Of a stretch of DNA of 64,000 nt, positions 1 to 8,072 are shown in pieces. The stretch is from Marinobacter zhejiangensis (GTDB lineage: Bacteria > Pseudomonadota > Gammaproteobacteria > Pseudomonadales > Oleiphilaceae). Made by a program: the position numbers and the translations under genes. The notes beneath the pieces are model-generated. The model was not told the origin of the DNA. It saw only the letters and a program-made list of their open reading frames with translations, and searched no databases. Within the stretch, counting starts at the first letter, position 1. Each line of letters begins with the position of its first letter. The stretch lies in assembly GCF_900114775.1 (NCBI RefSeq), contig NZ_FOUE01000003.1, forward strand, positions 124,001-188,000, in the 5' to 3' direction.

Positions 1-650
1 TGGCAGCCCTGGTGGACTACAACCTGACGTTGAGTCTGCCCAAGCGGATCACCGCAGATACCGGCATTGATGCGCTGACCCATGCTATTGAAGCCTACGT
101 CAGTCGTAAGGCCAGCCCCTACAGCGACAGTCAGGCGCTGTCGGCCATGCGGTTGATTGGCCCTAACCTGCGCCGGGCCTACCACGACGGTGCAGACAAG
201 GAAGCCCGGGAAGCGATGATGCTGGGTTCAACCCTGGCCGGGATCGCGTTTTCCAACGCCTCGGTGGCCCTGGTGCACGGCATGAGCCGGCCCATCGGTG
301 CGGCCTTCCATGTGCCTCACGGGTTGTCCAACGCCATGCTGTTGCCGGCCGTGACTGAGTTCTCCATACCGGCAGCGGCGGATCGCTATGCCGATTGTGC
401 CCGGGCCATTGGCGTGGCTGCGCAGGGTGACAGCACCGAGGAGGCCAACCGCAAGTTGCTCGAAGAGCTGAGCGCGTTGAACGACGAGCTGGAGGTGCCA
501 ACCCCGGAGCAATTCGGGATCGACCGCAGCGAGTTCTTTGAACTGATGCAGACCATGGCGGAGCAGGCCTTGCAGTCCGGTTCGCCGGGCAACAACCCGC
601 GAGTGCCCAGCACCGACGAAATTATCGAGATCTACCAGAAACTCTGGTAG
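1..650 (+). CDS. Iron-containing alcohol dehydrogenase, C-terminal part
   Basis: Truncated by the window edge: the reading frame is open from base 3 and the real start lies outside. The visible part carries the metal-binding pattern of group III (iron-dependent) alcohol dehydrogenases. GIDALTHAIEAY (from base 63) supplies an Asp and a His four residues apart, and HGMSRPIG...FHVPHG supplies two His 14 residues apart (near bases 276 and 318), the same spacing as the four ligands of E. coli FucO. The family oxidises alcohols or reduces aldehydes with NAD(P). The next gene is methylmalonate-semialdehyde dehydrogenase, 76 bp away on the same strand, so a shared role in alcohol, diol or branched-chain degradation is plausible but unproven. 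The substrate cannot be read from this part. Confidence 0.9.
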   Translation, partial: AALVDYNLTLSLPKRITADTGIDALTHAIEAYVSRKASPYSDSQALSAMRLIGPNLRRAYHDGADKEAREAMMLGSTLAGIAFSNASVALVHGMSRPIGAAFHVPHGLSNAMLLPAVTEFSIPAAADRYADCARAIGVAAQGDSTEEANRKLLEELSALNDELEVPTPEQFGIDRSEFFELMQTMAEQALQSGSPGNNPRVPSTDEIIEIYQKLW

Positions 651-726
651 GCCGGACCCAAACAGCGATTACCTAACAACAAACTGCCGTCCCTGACGTG
701 CAATCCTGACATTGAGGAACTTGAAC

Positions 727-2223
727 ATGACTACAGTAGGGCACCTGATCAACGGTCAGATCATCACTGAAGGCGAACGCCGCCAACCTGTTTACAACCC
801 GTCTACCGGCGACAGCTCGCGGGAAGTGATCCTGGCCTCCAAGGCAACGGTGGAAGAAGCCATCGCAGCCGCCCAGGCGGCCTACCCGGAATGGCGTGCA
901 ACACCGCCGATCAAGCGGGCTCGCATTATGTTCCGCTTCAAGGAACTGCTGGAGCAGAACGCCGACCGCATCTGCGACATGATCGGTGAGGAACACGGCA
1001 AGATCCGCCACGATGCCATGGGGGAACTCCAGCGTGGAATCGAGAACGTTGAATACGCCTGCGGTGCCCCCGAGTTGCTGAAAGGCGAGCACAGCCGCAA
1101 CGTCGGCCCCAACATCGACGCCTGGAGCGAGTTCCAGCCGCTGGGCGTGGTGGCGGGTATTACGCCATTCAACTTCCCCGCCATGGTGCCGCTGTGGATG
1201 TACCCGATGGCGCTGGTCTGCGGGAACTGCTTCGTGCTGAAGCCGTCCGAGCGCGACCCGAGCTCTACCTTGTTCATCGCCCAGCTGTTGCAGGAAGCCG
1301 GGTTGCCGAATGGGGTGATGAACGTGGTCAACGGCGACAAGGAAGCCGTGGACACCCTGCTCGAAGACCCGCGAATCCAGGCGGTCAGCTTCGTTGGCTC
1401 CACGCCCATCGCGGAGTACATCTACAGCACCGCGAGCGCCCACGGCAAGCGTTGCCAGGCCCTTGGTGGTGCCAAGAACCACGCCATCGTGATGCCGGAC
1501 GCGGATATGGACAATGCGGTCAACCAGCTGCTGGGTGCGGCCTTCGGCTCGTCTGGTGAGCGTTGTATGGCCCTGTCCGTTGCGGTTGCCGTCGGTAACG
1601 CTGCCGGTGACGCCCTGGTCGCCAAGATGAGCGAAGCCATGCAGACCCTGAAAGTGGGCGCTTACAGCGAAGCCAGCAACGACTTTGGTCCGGTGATCAC
1701 CCGTCAGCACCAGGAAAAGGTGGTGGGCTACATCAACAGTGCGGAAGAGCAGGGCGCCACCATTGTGGTGGATGGCCGCGACCCGCAGGTGGCTGGCTAT
1801 GAAAACGGTTTCTTCGTTGGTGGCACCCTGATCGATAACGTGACCCCGGATATGGTCAGCTATCGTGAGGAGATCTTCGGCCCAGTGCTTCAGGTCATCC
1901 GGGTCAACTCCATGGAAGAGGCAATGACGCTGATCAACGATCATGAGTACGGCAACGGGACCTGTATCTTCACCCGTGATGGCGAAGCGGCCCGTTATTT
2001 CACCGACCACATCCAGGTCGGCATGGTCGGGATCAACGTACCGCTGCCGGTGCCGGTGGCTTACCACAGTTTCGGTGGCTGGAAGCGTTCGCTGTTTGGT
2101 GACCTGCACGCCTATGGCCCGGATTCAGTGCGGTTCTACACCCGCCGCAAGGCCATTACCCAGCGCTGGCCGTCAGCCGGTGTCCGGGAAGGTGTCGAGT
2201 TCTCGATGCCCACCATGAAGTAA
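727..2223 (+). CDS. mmsA: CoA-acylating methylmalonate-semialdehyde dehydrogenase
   Basis: A 498-residue ALDH-superfamily enzyme. It converts methylmalonate or malonate semialdehyde to propionyl-CoA or acetyl-CoA with NAD+ and CoA (valine, inositol and beta-alanine catabolism). The catalytic cysteine is in GSSGERCMAL (Cys280). The usual ALDH general-base Glu motif is replaced by ALGGAKNHAIV, which is typical of the CoA-acylating MmsA subfamily. I chose ATG 727 over the upstream in-frame TTG at 712 because GAGGAA at about 714 gives it a good ribosome site and family members begin here. It follows the iron alcohol dehydrogenase and is closed by a strong terminator. Confidence 0.93.
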   Translation: MTTVGHLINGQIITEGERRQPVYNPSTGDSSREVILASKATVEEAIAAAQAAYPEWRATPPIKRARIMFRFKELLEQNADRICDMIGEEHGKIRHDAMGELQRGIENVEYACGAPELLKGEHSRNVGPNIDAWSEFQPLGVVAGITPFNFPAMVPLWMYPMALVCGNCFVLKPSERDPSSTLFIAQLLQEAGLPNGVMNVVNGDKEAVDTLLEDPRIQAVSFVGSTPIAEYIYSTASAHGKRCQALGGAKNHAIVMPDADMDNAVNQLLGAAFGSSGERCMALSVAVAVGNAAGDALVAKMSEAMQTLKVGAYSEASNDFGPVITRQHQEKVVGYINSAEEQGATIVVDGRDPQVAGYENGFFVGGTLIDNVTPDMVSYREEIFGPVLQVIRVNSMEEAMTLINDHEYGNGTCIFTRDGEAARYFTDHIQVGMVGINVPLPVPVAYHSFGGWKRSLFGDLHAYGPDSVRFYTRRKAITQRWPSAGVREGVEFSMPTMK

Positions 2224-2266
2224 CCCGGGCTATTCCCCTCAGACCAGACCAACAGTAAGGTCTTTT

Positions 2267-2296
2267 GGCGACACCCTTGTGGTGTCGCCCTTTTTT
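2267..2296 (+). terminator. Rho-independent terminator after mmsA
   Basis: A perfect 9-bp stem (2267-2275 with 2281-2289), a 5-nt loop, then a C and six T. It lies 44 bp past the mmsA stop and separates mmsA from the LysR gene. Confidence 0.9.
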
Positions 2297-2381
2297 GTGC
2301 CATACCCCAAAAGCAGTCTGGCGTTGTGCTTTGAGTTCAATGAAAATTGGATATAGACGAATAACAACAGAGCACGTCAGC

Positions 2382-3275
2382 ATGAAGAAAAAACTCCCCC
2401 CACTGAATTGGCTGAGGTCGTTTGAAGCTACGGCGCGACACCTGAACTTTACCCAGGCCGCCGGCGAGCTGAACCTGACCCAGGCTGCCATCAGCCAGCA
2501 GGTGAAGGGGCTGGAAACCCAGCTGGGAACGATGTTGTTCAAGCGCCTGCCGCGGGGGCTTGAGCTAACGGATGCCGGCAAGGCGTATCTGCCTGTCGTT
2601 CACGAATGCATCCGTCGACTGGCGACCGCAACCGACGAGATCTTCGGTCAGGGCAAGGCACGCTTACTGACTGTGTGCAGCAATCTGGTGTTCTTCACCA
2701 ACTGGCTGGCGCCCCGCCTGCATCGCTTCCGTGAACGCTATCCGGAGATTGGAATCCGTTTTACCAGCAATATCTGGCAGGAAGAGGACGGTAAGGAAGC
2801 TGATATGGAAATCCGCTACGGCAAGGGCACTTGGCCCGGGCTGGAGGCGGATCGGCTGAGCTGGGATGAGCTGTTTCCGGTTTGCAGCCCGGTTTTGGCG
2901 GGTGGAGTGGCTCCGCCCGAGACGCCGGAAGCACTCTCCGACTATACCCTTCTTCATGTTATTGGCTATGAGGAAGGGTGGGGATACTGGCTGGATCAGG
3001 CCGGATTTTCCCATGTTAAGGCCTGCCAGGAAATGCAGTTTGATACCCTGATTTCAGCCCTGGAGGTCGCGCGCCAGGGTGGAGGCATCGCGCTGGGCCG
3101 AACGTCGCTGGTGCGGGAAATGATTGGAAAAGGCGAGTTGATCGCCCCGTTTGATTTTCCAGTGGCGACGTCGGAGGCCTTTCACCTGGTCAGGCCTGCG
3201 TTCAAGTACATTCACCCTCATGCCGAGACCTTTCGATCCTGGATCATTGAGGAGGCCGAGCGGGATCGGCCATAA
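2382..3275 (+). CDS. LysR-family transcriptional regulator (GcvA-like)
   Basis: A 297-residue LysR protein. The N-terminal winged helix-turn-helix is clear (LRSFEATARHLNFTQAAGEL followed by TQAAISQQVKGLE), then a LysR substrate-binding domain to the C-terminus. The open frame runs upstream to 2265, but ATG 2382 (MKKKLPPLNW) matches the family N-terminus, and the upstream frame crosses the mmsA terminator. The PPLNWLRSFEA opening is the GcvA-like flavour. Its target is unknown. It lies downstream of mmsA and convergent with the hydrolase gene, so there is no divergent partner to suggest one. Confidence 0.9.
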   Translation: MKKKLPPLNWLRSFEATARHLNFTQAAGELNLTQAAISQQVKGLETQLGTMLFKRLPRGLELTDAGKAYLPVVHECIRRLATATDEIFGQGKARLLTVCSNLVFFTNWLAPRLHRFRERYPEIGIRFTSNIWQEEDGKEADMEIRYGKGTWPGLEADRLSWDELFPVCSPVLAGGVAPPETPEALSDYTLLHVIGYEEGWGYWLDQAGFSHVKACQEMQFDTLISALEVARQGGGIALGRTSLVREMIGKGELIAPFDFPVATSEAFHLVRPAFKYIHPHAETFRSWIIEEAERDRP

Positions 3276-3281
3276 CATCTT

Positions 3282-3310
3282 GCCCGGCCAACCGGCCGGG
3301 CTTCCTTGCT
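3282..3310 (+). terminator. GC-rich hairpin between convergent genes
   Basis: An 8-bp perfect stem (3282-3289 with 3294-3301) with loop AACC, followed only by TTCCTT. It sits between convergent genes and is probably a weak terminator for the LysR gene. Confidence 0.5.
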
Positions 3311-3317
3311 TGAGCGG

Positions 3318-4118
3318 TCAGCTCAGTTCGGGGTGAAGGCGGTTCAGGAAGGCCGTGAGGGCCTGGTTGACCGGTTCGGGGTGTGACAGGTTGGCAGCAT
3401 GGCCAGCGCCTGGGATAACCGCCAGTGTGGCATCGGGAATCCTGTCAGCCATCACCTGTGCCCGCTCCATTGGAATCGCAATGTCGGCGTCGCCGTGGAT
3501 GATGAGGGTTGGCTGGGTAACGGCCGGCAGGCGTTCGGTCAGGTCGTCACGGCTCGCCAGGGTCTGGAAGTTGTTGCCGATATTAGCGGGCGACATGGTT
3601 TTCCATTTCGCCTTCCAGTACTCACTGTCCGCGTAGTCGTTACCGAGAATGATCTGGGCAATGGTCTCACCAACGACCGGGGTCAGGCCTTGCGTCATGA
3701 AGGTGCCGATCAGTTCCTGGTACATCGGGATTTTTTCTTCCAGCTCTGCACCTGCCTGGCTGTCCAGCATGACCAGTGCACGGACCCTGTCTGGGTGGGT
3801 AAGGGCGCAACGCAAAGACAGAAACCCGCCCTGAGACATCCCTACAAGCACGGCATTTGTGATCCCCAGATGGGTGAGCAGGGCTGCGAGGTCGTCTGCG
3901 GAGTCGTAGTAGCTGAAGGGTTCTGGGTTAGCGACAGCGGTCTGGCCGTGCCCGCGTTCGTCCCAGGTGATGCAGCGGAATCGATCACGCAGGGCTGCCA
4001 CCTGAGGGGCAAACATGTCGTGGTCCATCAGCAGTCCGTGTGAAAACACCACAACCGGGCCGTTGCCACCGGTATCTTCGTAGTACAAGCGTTGACCATT
4101 CACATCGGCAAAAGCCAT
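3318..4118 (-). CDS. Alpha/beta-fold hydrolase
   Basis: A 266-residue single-domain alpha/beta hydrolase. The nucleophile elbow GMSQGG places Ser95, HGDADIAIP offers the acid (Asp212), and PGAGH gives His240. HG in VVVFSHGLL is the usual oxyanion region. The sequence resembles the 3-oxoadipate enol-lactonase/haloperoxidase-like group, but no aromatic-degradation genes surround it, so the substrate is open. The start has an AAGGATG ribosome site. It is divergent from the ParD-like/map pair and convergent with the LysR gene. Confidence 0.85.
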   Translation of the reverse strand: MAFADVNGQRLYYEDTGGNGPVVVFSHGLLMDHDMFAPQVAALRDRFRCITWDERGHGQTAVANPEPFSYYDSADDLAALLTHLGITNAVLVGMSQGGFLSLRCALTHPDRVRALVMLDSQAGAELEEKIPMYQELIGTFMTQGLTPVVGETIAQIILGNDYADSEYWKAKWKTMSPANIGNNFQTLASRDDLTERLPAVTQPTLIIHGDADIAIPMERAQVMADRIPDATLAVIPGAGHAANLSHPEPVNQALTAFLNRLHPELS

Positions 4119-4214
4119 AACACATCCTTTTTATTGTTGGGTTTTGTAGCTCCCTATCTTTATTCAGGGCTTCAAACTATTCAAGCGGTTAGAGCAACTT
4201 TGTCGCTACCTCGG

Positions 4215-4243
4215 TTGCGAGGTGGGCAAACGGAATATATGAT
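4215..4243 (+). promoter_or_regulatory. Predicted sigma-70 promoter of the ParD-like/map pair
   Basis: TTGCGA (4215-4220), a 17-bp spacer, and TATGAT (4238-4243). The -10 box overlaps the AT-rich dyad at 4234-4254. Transcription would start about 35 bp before the GTG start of the ParD-like gene. Prediction from consensus only. Confidence 0.5.
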
Positions 4244-4274
4244 TCGTATATATTTCGATTATGGAGCATATATT
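4234..4274 (+). promoter_or_regulatory. AT-rich dyad plus third half-site (candidate RHH operator)
   Basis: AATATAT (4234-4240), 7 bp, ATATATT (4248-4254) form a perfect inverted repeat over the predicted -10 box. A third ATATATT lies at 4268-4274, exactly 20 bp further on. Ribbon-helix-helix antitoxins typically autoregulate through such short repeated half-sites in their own promoter, so this is a candidate operator for the gene at 4284. Function inferred. Confidence 0.45.
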
Positions 4275-4283
4275 TTGGGGATC

Positions 4284-4481
4284 GTGAAAATATCAGACAC
4301 CCTGCACGAGGAAATCCGCAAGGCCAGCTCGGTGATGTCCCGGTCGATCAATGCCCAGGCAGAGTTCTGGATGAAGGTCGGTATGCTGGCGGAGCTCAAT
4401 CCGACTCTGTCCTTCAATGAGATCATTCGCCAGCAGCTGAAGAAAGAATGCCTGTCCATGGAGGACATGCTGGATGACTAA
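4284..4481 (+). CDS. ParD-like ribbon-helix-helix protein
   Basis: A 65-residue protein. VKISDTLHEEIRKASSV is a short beta strand plus helix like the RHH DNA-binding domain of ParD-like antitoxins, and the rest is helical and acidic at the C-terminus. I chose GTG 4284 (GGGGAT ribosome site) rather than the in-frame upstream starts, which would run through the promoter and dyad. It overlaps map by 8 bp and so is probably translationally coupled to it. No toxin gene is adjacent: the neighbour is methionine aminopeptidase. It may be an autoregulator of map expression, or an antitoxin remnant. Family assignment is from sequence pattern only. Confidence 0.75.
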   Translation: MKISDTLHEEIRKASSVMSRSINAQAEFWMKVGMLAELNPTLSFNEIIRQQLKKECLSMEDMLDD

Positions 4482-5268
4482 GGTGGTGATCAAATCGTCG
4501 AAGGAGCAAGCCCTGATGAGGCAGGCGGGTTACCTGCTTACCCGGGTGTTTGACATGCTGGATGATCTGGTGCGTCCGGGCATCAGCACCATGGCCATTA
4601 ACGATGCGGTTGAAACCTTTATTGTGAAGGAGCTGCGGTCCCGGCCAGCGAGTAAGGGGCAGTATGGTTATCGCTATGTGCTGAACGTATCCATCAACGA
4701 GGAGGTGTGCCATGGCATGCCCAACGTTCGGCGCAGGCTGACCAACAGTGATATCGTCAACCTGGACATCACCCTGGAAAAAGATGGCTTCATTTCCGAT
4801 TCCAGCAAGATGTATGTACTCCCCGGGGCACCAGTGAAGGCCCGGCGTTTGGTGAAGGCTACCTACGACGCCATGTGGCAGGGCATTCAGATGGTCAGGC
4901 CCGGCGCCCGGCTGGGCGATGTTGGTCATGCCATTCAGTCGTTTGCAGAAGCCGCAGGGTACAGCGTGGTGCGGGAATACTGTGGTCATGGCATCGGCCG
5001 ACAGATGCATGAAGCGCCCCAGGTGCTGCACTATGGTCGCCCTCAAACCGGGTTGGTCCTGAAACCCGGTATGGTGTTTACCATTGAGCCGATGATCAAT
5101 CAGGGTGGCCCCCAGGTGAGGACCCTGAAGGATGGCTGGACTGTGGTGACCCGAGACCGGTCCTTGTCCGCCCAATGGGAGCATACCGTTCTGGTGACCG
5201 ACGACGGTTACGAAGTGCTGACTCTGAGATCTGATGAAACACACCGGGTACCGCCCGCTAAGCTCTGA
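4474..5268 (+). CDS. map: Type I methionine aminopeptidase
   Basis: A 264-residue cytosolic enzyme that removes the initiator methionine. All five metal ligands are present at Asp98, Asp109, His172, Glu205 and Glu236, with catalytic His80, each offset by one from the E. coli enzyme. The motif around the second ligand reads ISDSSKMYV rather than the usual HGDTSKMF, a mild divergence seen in accessory MAP copies. It is not next to rpsB, the common position of the housekeeping copy, so it may be a second map gene. The start overlaps the ParD-like gene by 8 bp. Confidence 0.92.
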   Translation: MTKVVIKSSKEQALMRQAGYLLTRVFDMLDDLVRPGISTMAINDAVETFIVKELRSRPASKGQYGYRYVLNVSINEEVCHGMPNVRRRLTNSDIVNLDITLEKDGFISDSSKMYVLPGAPVKARRLVKATYDAMWQGIQMVRPGARLGDVGHAIQSFAEAAGYSVVREYCGHGIGRQMHEAPQVLHYGRPQTGLVLKPGMVFTIEPMINQGGPQVRTLKDGWTVVTRDRSLSAQWEHTVLVTDDGYEVLTLRSDETHRVPPAKL

Positions 5269-5295
5269 CAGAGCTGTCCAACAAAGGTTTTTTCC

Positions 5296-7095
5296 ATGCG
5301 CAGTATGACCAGCGATATAACCCCCGGTCCCATTAACTGGTCGGTGCTGAAGACCCTGTTCCCGTACCTGCTGGAATTCCGTCTTCGAATCGCGTTGGCG
5401 GTGGTGTGCCTGGTGTTGGCCAAGCTGGCGAGCGTCGGGTTACCGTTCATCCTCAAATACATTGTCGATGACCTGGATGCCGGCGGAGCGTCCCAGCTGC
5501 TGACCTTGCCGCTCGGGCTGCTGCTGGCCTATGGCGTGGTCCGGTTTTCCAATGTGTTGTTCGGGGAGTTACGCGACACCCTGTTCGGGCGGGTGACTGA
5601 GCGTGCCATGCGCAGGGTGGGGCTGGCGGTGTTTCGCCACCTGCATGCGCTGGATCTGGATTTCCACCTCAACCGCCGCACCGGGGGCTTGTCGCGGGAT
5701 ATCGAACGGGGCACCAATGGCATCAGCTTTCTGCTGCGTTTTATGGTGTTCAACATTCTCCCGACTCTGCTGGAAATCGGCCTGGTGATCGGGTTGTTGC
5801 TGTGGAACTACGACGTCTGGTTTGCGCTGATTGTGGCCGCGTCGGTGGTGGCCTACGTGGGGTTTTCCGTCGTTGCCACGGAATGGCGGTTGGCGTTTAT
5901 CCGGGAAGCCAATCAGGCGGAGTCGTCCAGCAGCACCCGTGCCATCGATAGCCTGCTGAACTACGAGACGGTGAAGTATTTTACCAACGAACAGTTTGAG
6001 GCTGACAATTACGACACCAACCTTGCCGAGTGGGAGCAGGCCCGGCGTAAGAACCGGCTGTCGCTGTTTGCCCTCAACGGCGGCCAGTCCTTAATCATTG
6101 CGGCCGCCATGACCGCCGCGATGGTACTGGCCGCGGTCAGGGTCACTGATGGCTCCATGACCCTGGGTGATTTCGTACTGATCAACGCGTTCATGATGCA
6201 GGTGTTCATGCCGCTGAACTTTCTCGGCTTCGTATACCGGGAGATGAAAGGGGCGATGACCAACATCGAAAACATGTTTGCGTTGATGGCGGCAAAACCG
6301 AAGGTGGCCGACAGTGAGACCGCGGGCGAACTGCGGGTACCAGAAGGGGAGATCGTTTTCCGGGATGTGTGTTTTGGCTACAGCGCCAGCCGTGACATTG
6401 TCCGGGGTGTCAGCTTCAGAGTGCCGGCGAGGCAGAAGGTCGCCCTGGTTGGTAGCAGTGGCGCCGGAAAATCGACCCTGTTCAAACTGCTGTTCCGCTT
6501 CTACGACGTCAGCAGTGGCGACATTACCATTGATGGCCAGTCTGTCCGTTCGGTGACCCAGTCTTCGTTACGCCGTCACATCGGTGTGGTGCCCCAGGAT
6601 ACTGTGCTGTTCAACACCAGCATCTTCGAAAATGTCCGGTATGGTCGCATTGAAGCCAGCGATGACGAGGTTTGGGAAGCGATCCGCCTGGCCTATCTGA
6701 CGGACTTTATTGCTGAACTGCCGGACAAGGAACACACCTTGGTCGGGGAGCGGGGGCTGAAGCTCTCCGGTGGGGAAAAACAGCGTGTCTCGATTGCCCG
6801 GGCGCTGCTCAAGCAGCCGCCCATTATGGTCTTTGACGAGGCGACGTCGTCCCTGGACAGCCACTCGGAAAAGGTCATCCTCCAGGCCATCCGCGATATT
6901 TCCCATCAGCAGACCACCCTGGTGATCGCCCATCGCCTGTCTACCATCATGGATGCGGACCGGATCATCGTCCTGGAAAACGGCCGCGTGGCCGAGCAAG
7001 GCAGTCATGGCGAACTCCTTGCCCGGCGTGGGCTTTATGCACACCTTTGGGATGTCCAGCAGCATGAGCAGGGTGACCATTCGCCGGCCCCTTGA
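5296..7095 (+). CDS. ABC exporter, fused permease/ATPase (Atm1/HMT1-like)
   Basis: A 599-residue half-transporter. The N-terminal membrane domain has six predicted helices (about residues 25-310). The C-terminal ATPase has Walker A GSSGAGKST (386-394), signature LSGGE (490-494) and Walker B IMVFDEATSSLD (about 509-520). The ETVKYFTNE motif in the membrane domain and the overall pattern match the Atm1/ABCB7-like group, which exports glutathione conjugates, metal-thiolates or sulfur compounds from the cytoplasm. The next gene is a zinc CDF exporter, which fits a metal or thiol-detoxification theme. The exact substrate is unknown. Confidence 0.88.
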   Translation: MRSMTSDITPGPINWSVLKTLFPYLLEFRLRIALAVVCLVLAKLASVGLPFILKYIVDDLDAGGASQLLTLPLGLLLAYGVVRFSNVLFGELRDTLFGRVTERAMRRVGLAVFRHLHALDLDFHLNRRTGGLSRDIERGTNGISFLLRFMVFNILPTLLEIGLVIGLLLWNYDVWFALIVAASVVAYVGFSVVATEWRLAFIREANQAESSSSTRAIDSLLNYETVKYFTNEQFEADNYDTNLAEWEQARRKNRLSLFALNGGQSLIIAAAMTAAMVLAAVRVTDGSMTLGDFVLINAFMMQVFMPLNFLGFVYREMKGAMTNIENMFALMAAKPKVADSETAGELRVPEGEIVFRDVCFGYSASRDIVRGVSFRVPARQKVALVGSSGAGKSTLFKLLFRFYDVSSGDITIDGQSVRSVTQSSLRRHIGVVPQDTVLFNTSIFENVRYGRIEASDDEVWEAIRLAYLTDFIAELPDKEHTLVGERGLKLSGGEKQRVSIARALLKQPPIMVFDEATSSLDSHSEKVILQAIRDISHQQTTLVIAHRLSTIMDADRIIVLENGRVAEQGSHGELLARRGLYAHLWDVQQHEQGDHSPAP

Positions 7096-7118
7096 CCCTG
7101 TATCAGCTACAGGGTTTG
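7095..7118 (+). terminator. Hairpin between ABC exporter and CDF genes
   Basis: An 8-bp perfect stem (7095-7102 with 7108-7115), a 5-nt loop, then TTTG. It begins at the last base of the ABC stop codon. The T tract is short, so partial termination or mRNA processing between the two genes is more likely than a full stop. Confidence 0.5.
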
Positions 7119-7153
7119 TAATGGCGCTTTCCAACAGTCAAGGAGTCTGAGAT

Positions 7154-8062
7154 ATGCACAGCCATCACGGTCATGGCCACAGCCACGGAGATCATTTCAC
7201 CAGCTACAACAGGACCTTTGCCCTGGCGGTGATACTGAATGTGATCTTTGTGGTGATTGAAGCAGTGTACGGCGTGATGGCTGGGTCGCTGGCGCTGCTG
7301 GCCGATGCCGGTCACAACCTCAGCGATGTGCTGGGTTTGCTACTGGCCTGGGCTGCGAGCTGGCTGGCCACCCGTAAGGCCACCGATCGCAATACCTACG
7401 GCCTGAAGAAAACCACCATCCTGGCGGCGCTGTTCAATGCATTGTTCCTGATTGCTGCGGTCGGCGGTATCGCCTGGGAAGCCATTCGGCGGTTCTCCGA
7501 GCCCTCAGACGTGGCCGGAATGACGGTGATTGTTGTGGCCGGTATTGGTGTGCTGATCAACGGGGCGACCATGCTGCTGTTCATGAAGGGACAAAAGGGC
7601 GATCTCAATATTCGCGGGGCGTTTCTGCATATGGCCGCAGATGCCGGAGTCTCGGTCGGGGTGGTAATTGCGGGGCTGGTGATTATGACCACCGGAATCA
7701 GCTGGATAGACCCGATGGTGAGCCTGGTGATCGCGGCCGTCATTTTTATCGGCACCTGGCAGCTGCTCAAGGATTCGGTCAACCTGGCGGTGGATGCGGT
7801 GCCCAGGGATATCGAGCCGGATCAGGTGTACGGCCATCTGATGGCCTTGCCCGGAGTGGAGTCGGCCCATCACCTTCATATCTGGGCGTTGAGCACCACA
7901 GAGAATGCGTTGACGGTGCACCTGGTCAAGCCTGACCCCCACGGCGACGACGAGTTATTGCAGCAGGTTTCCCATACCCTGGCCCACGACTTCAACATTC
8001 AGCATGTCACCATCCAGTGGGAGCGGGGCAATGGCCATTGCCCCAATGTGGCCCTCTGCTGA
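7154..8062 (+). CDS. Cation diffusion facilitator, zinc exporter (CzcD/ZitB type)
   Basis: A 302-residue inner-membrane protein with six predicted helices. The N-terminus is His-rich (MHSHHGHGHSHGDH), and HxxxD metal sites sit in TM2 (LADAGHNLSD) and TM5 (HMAADAG), the pattern of zinc-selective CDF proteins. A cytoplasmic ferredoxin-like domain follows. Family members exchange cytoplasmic Zn2+ (sometimes Cd2+ or Co2+) for protons. An AAGGAG ribosome site precedes ATG 7154. It follows the Atm1-like exporter by 58 bp and converges on the ABC1 kinase gene 10 bp away. Confidence 0.93.
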   Translation: MHSHHGHGHSHGDHFTSYNRTFALAVILNVIFVVIEAVYGVMAGSLALLADAGHNLSDVLGLLLAWAASWLATRKATDRNTYGLKKTTILAALFNALFLIAAVGGIAWEAIRRFSEPSDVAGMTVIVVAGIGVLINGATMLLFMKGQKGDLNIRGAFLHMAADAGVSVGVVIAGLVIMTTGISWIDPMVSLVIAAVIFIGTWQLLKDSVNLAVDAVPRDIEPDQVYGHLMALPGVESAHHLHIWALSTTENALTVHLVKPDPHGDDELLQQVSHTLAHDFNIQHVTIQWERGNGHCPNVALC

Positions 8063-8072
8063 AGACCGGGCG

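Noticed and set aside
673..2109. Long open frame antisense to mmsA (478 codons)
   Set aside because: A shadow of the high-GC coding strand: His/Arg/Val-rich, no domain, no ribosome site, while the sense gene has catalytic motifs throughout.
4092..4283. N-terminal extension of the ParD-like gene
   Set aside because: It would be translated through the predicted promoter and dyad; GTG 4284 has a GGGGAT ribosome site and matches an RHH N-terminus.
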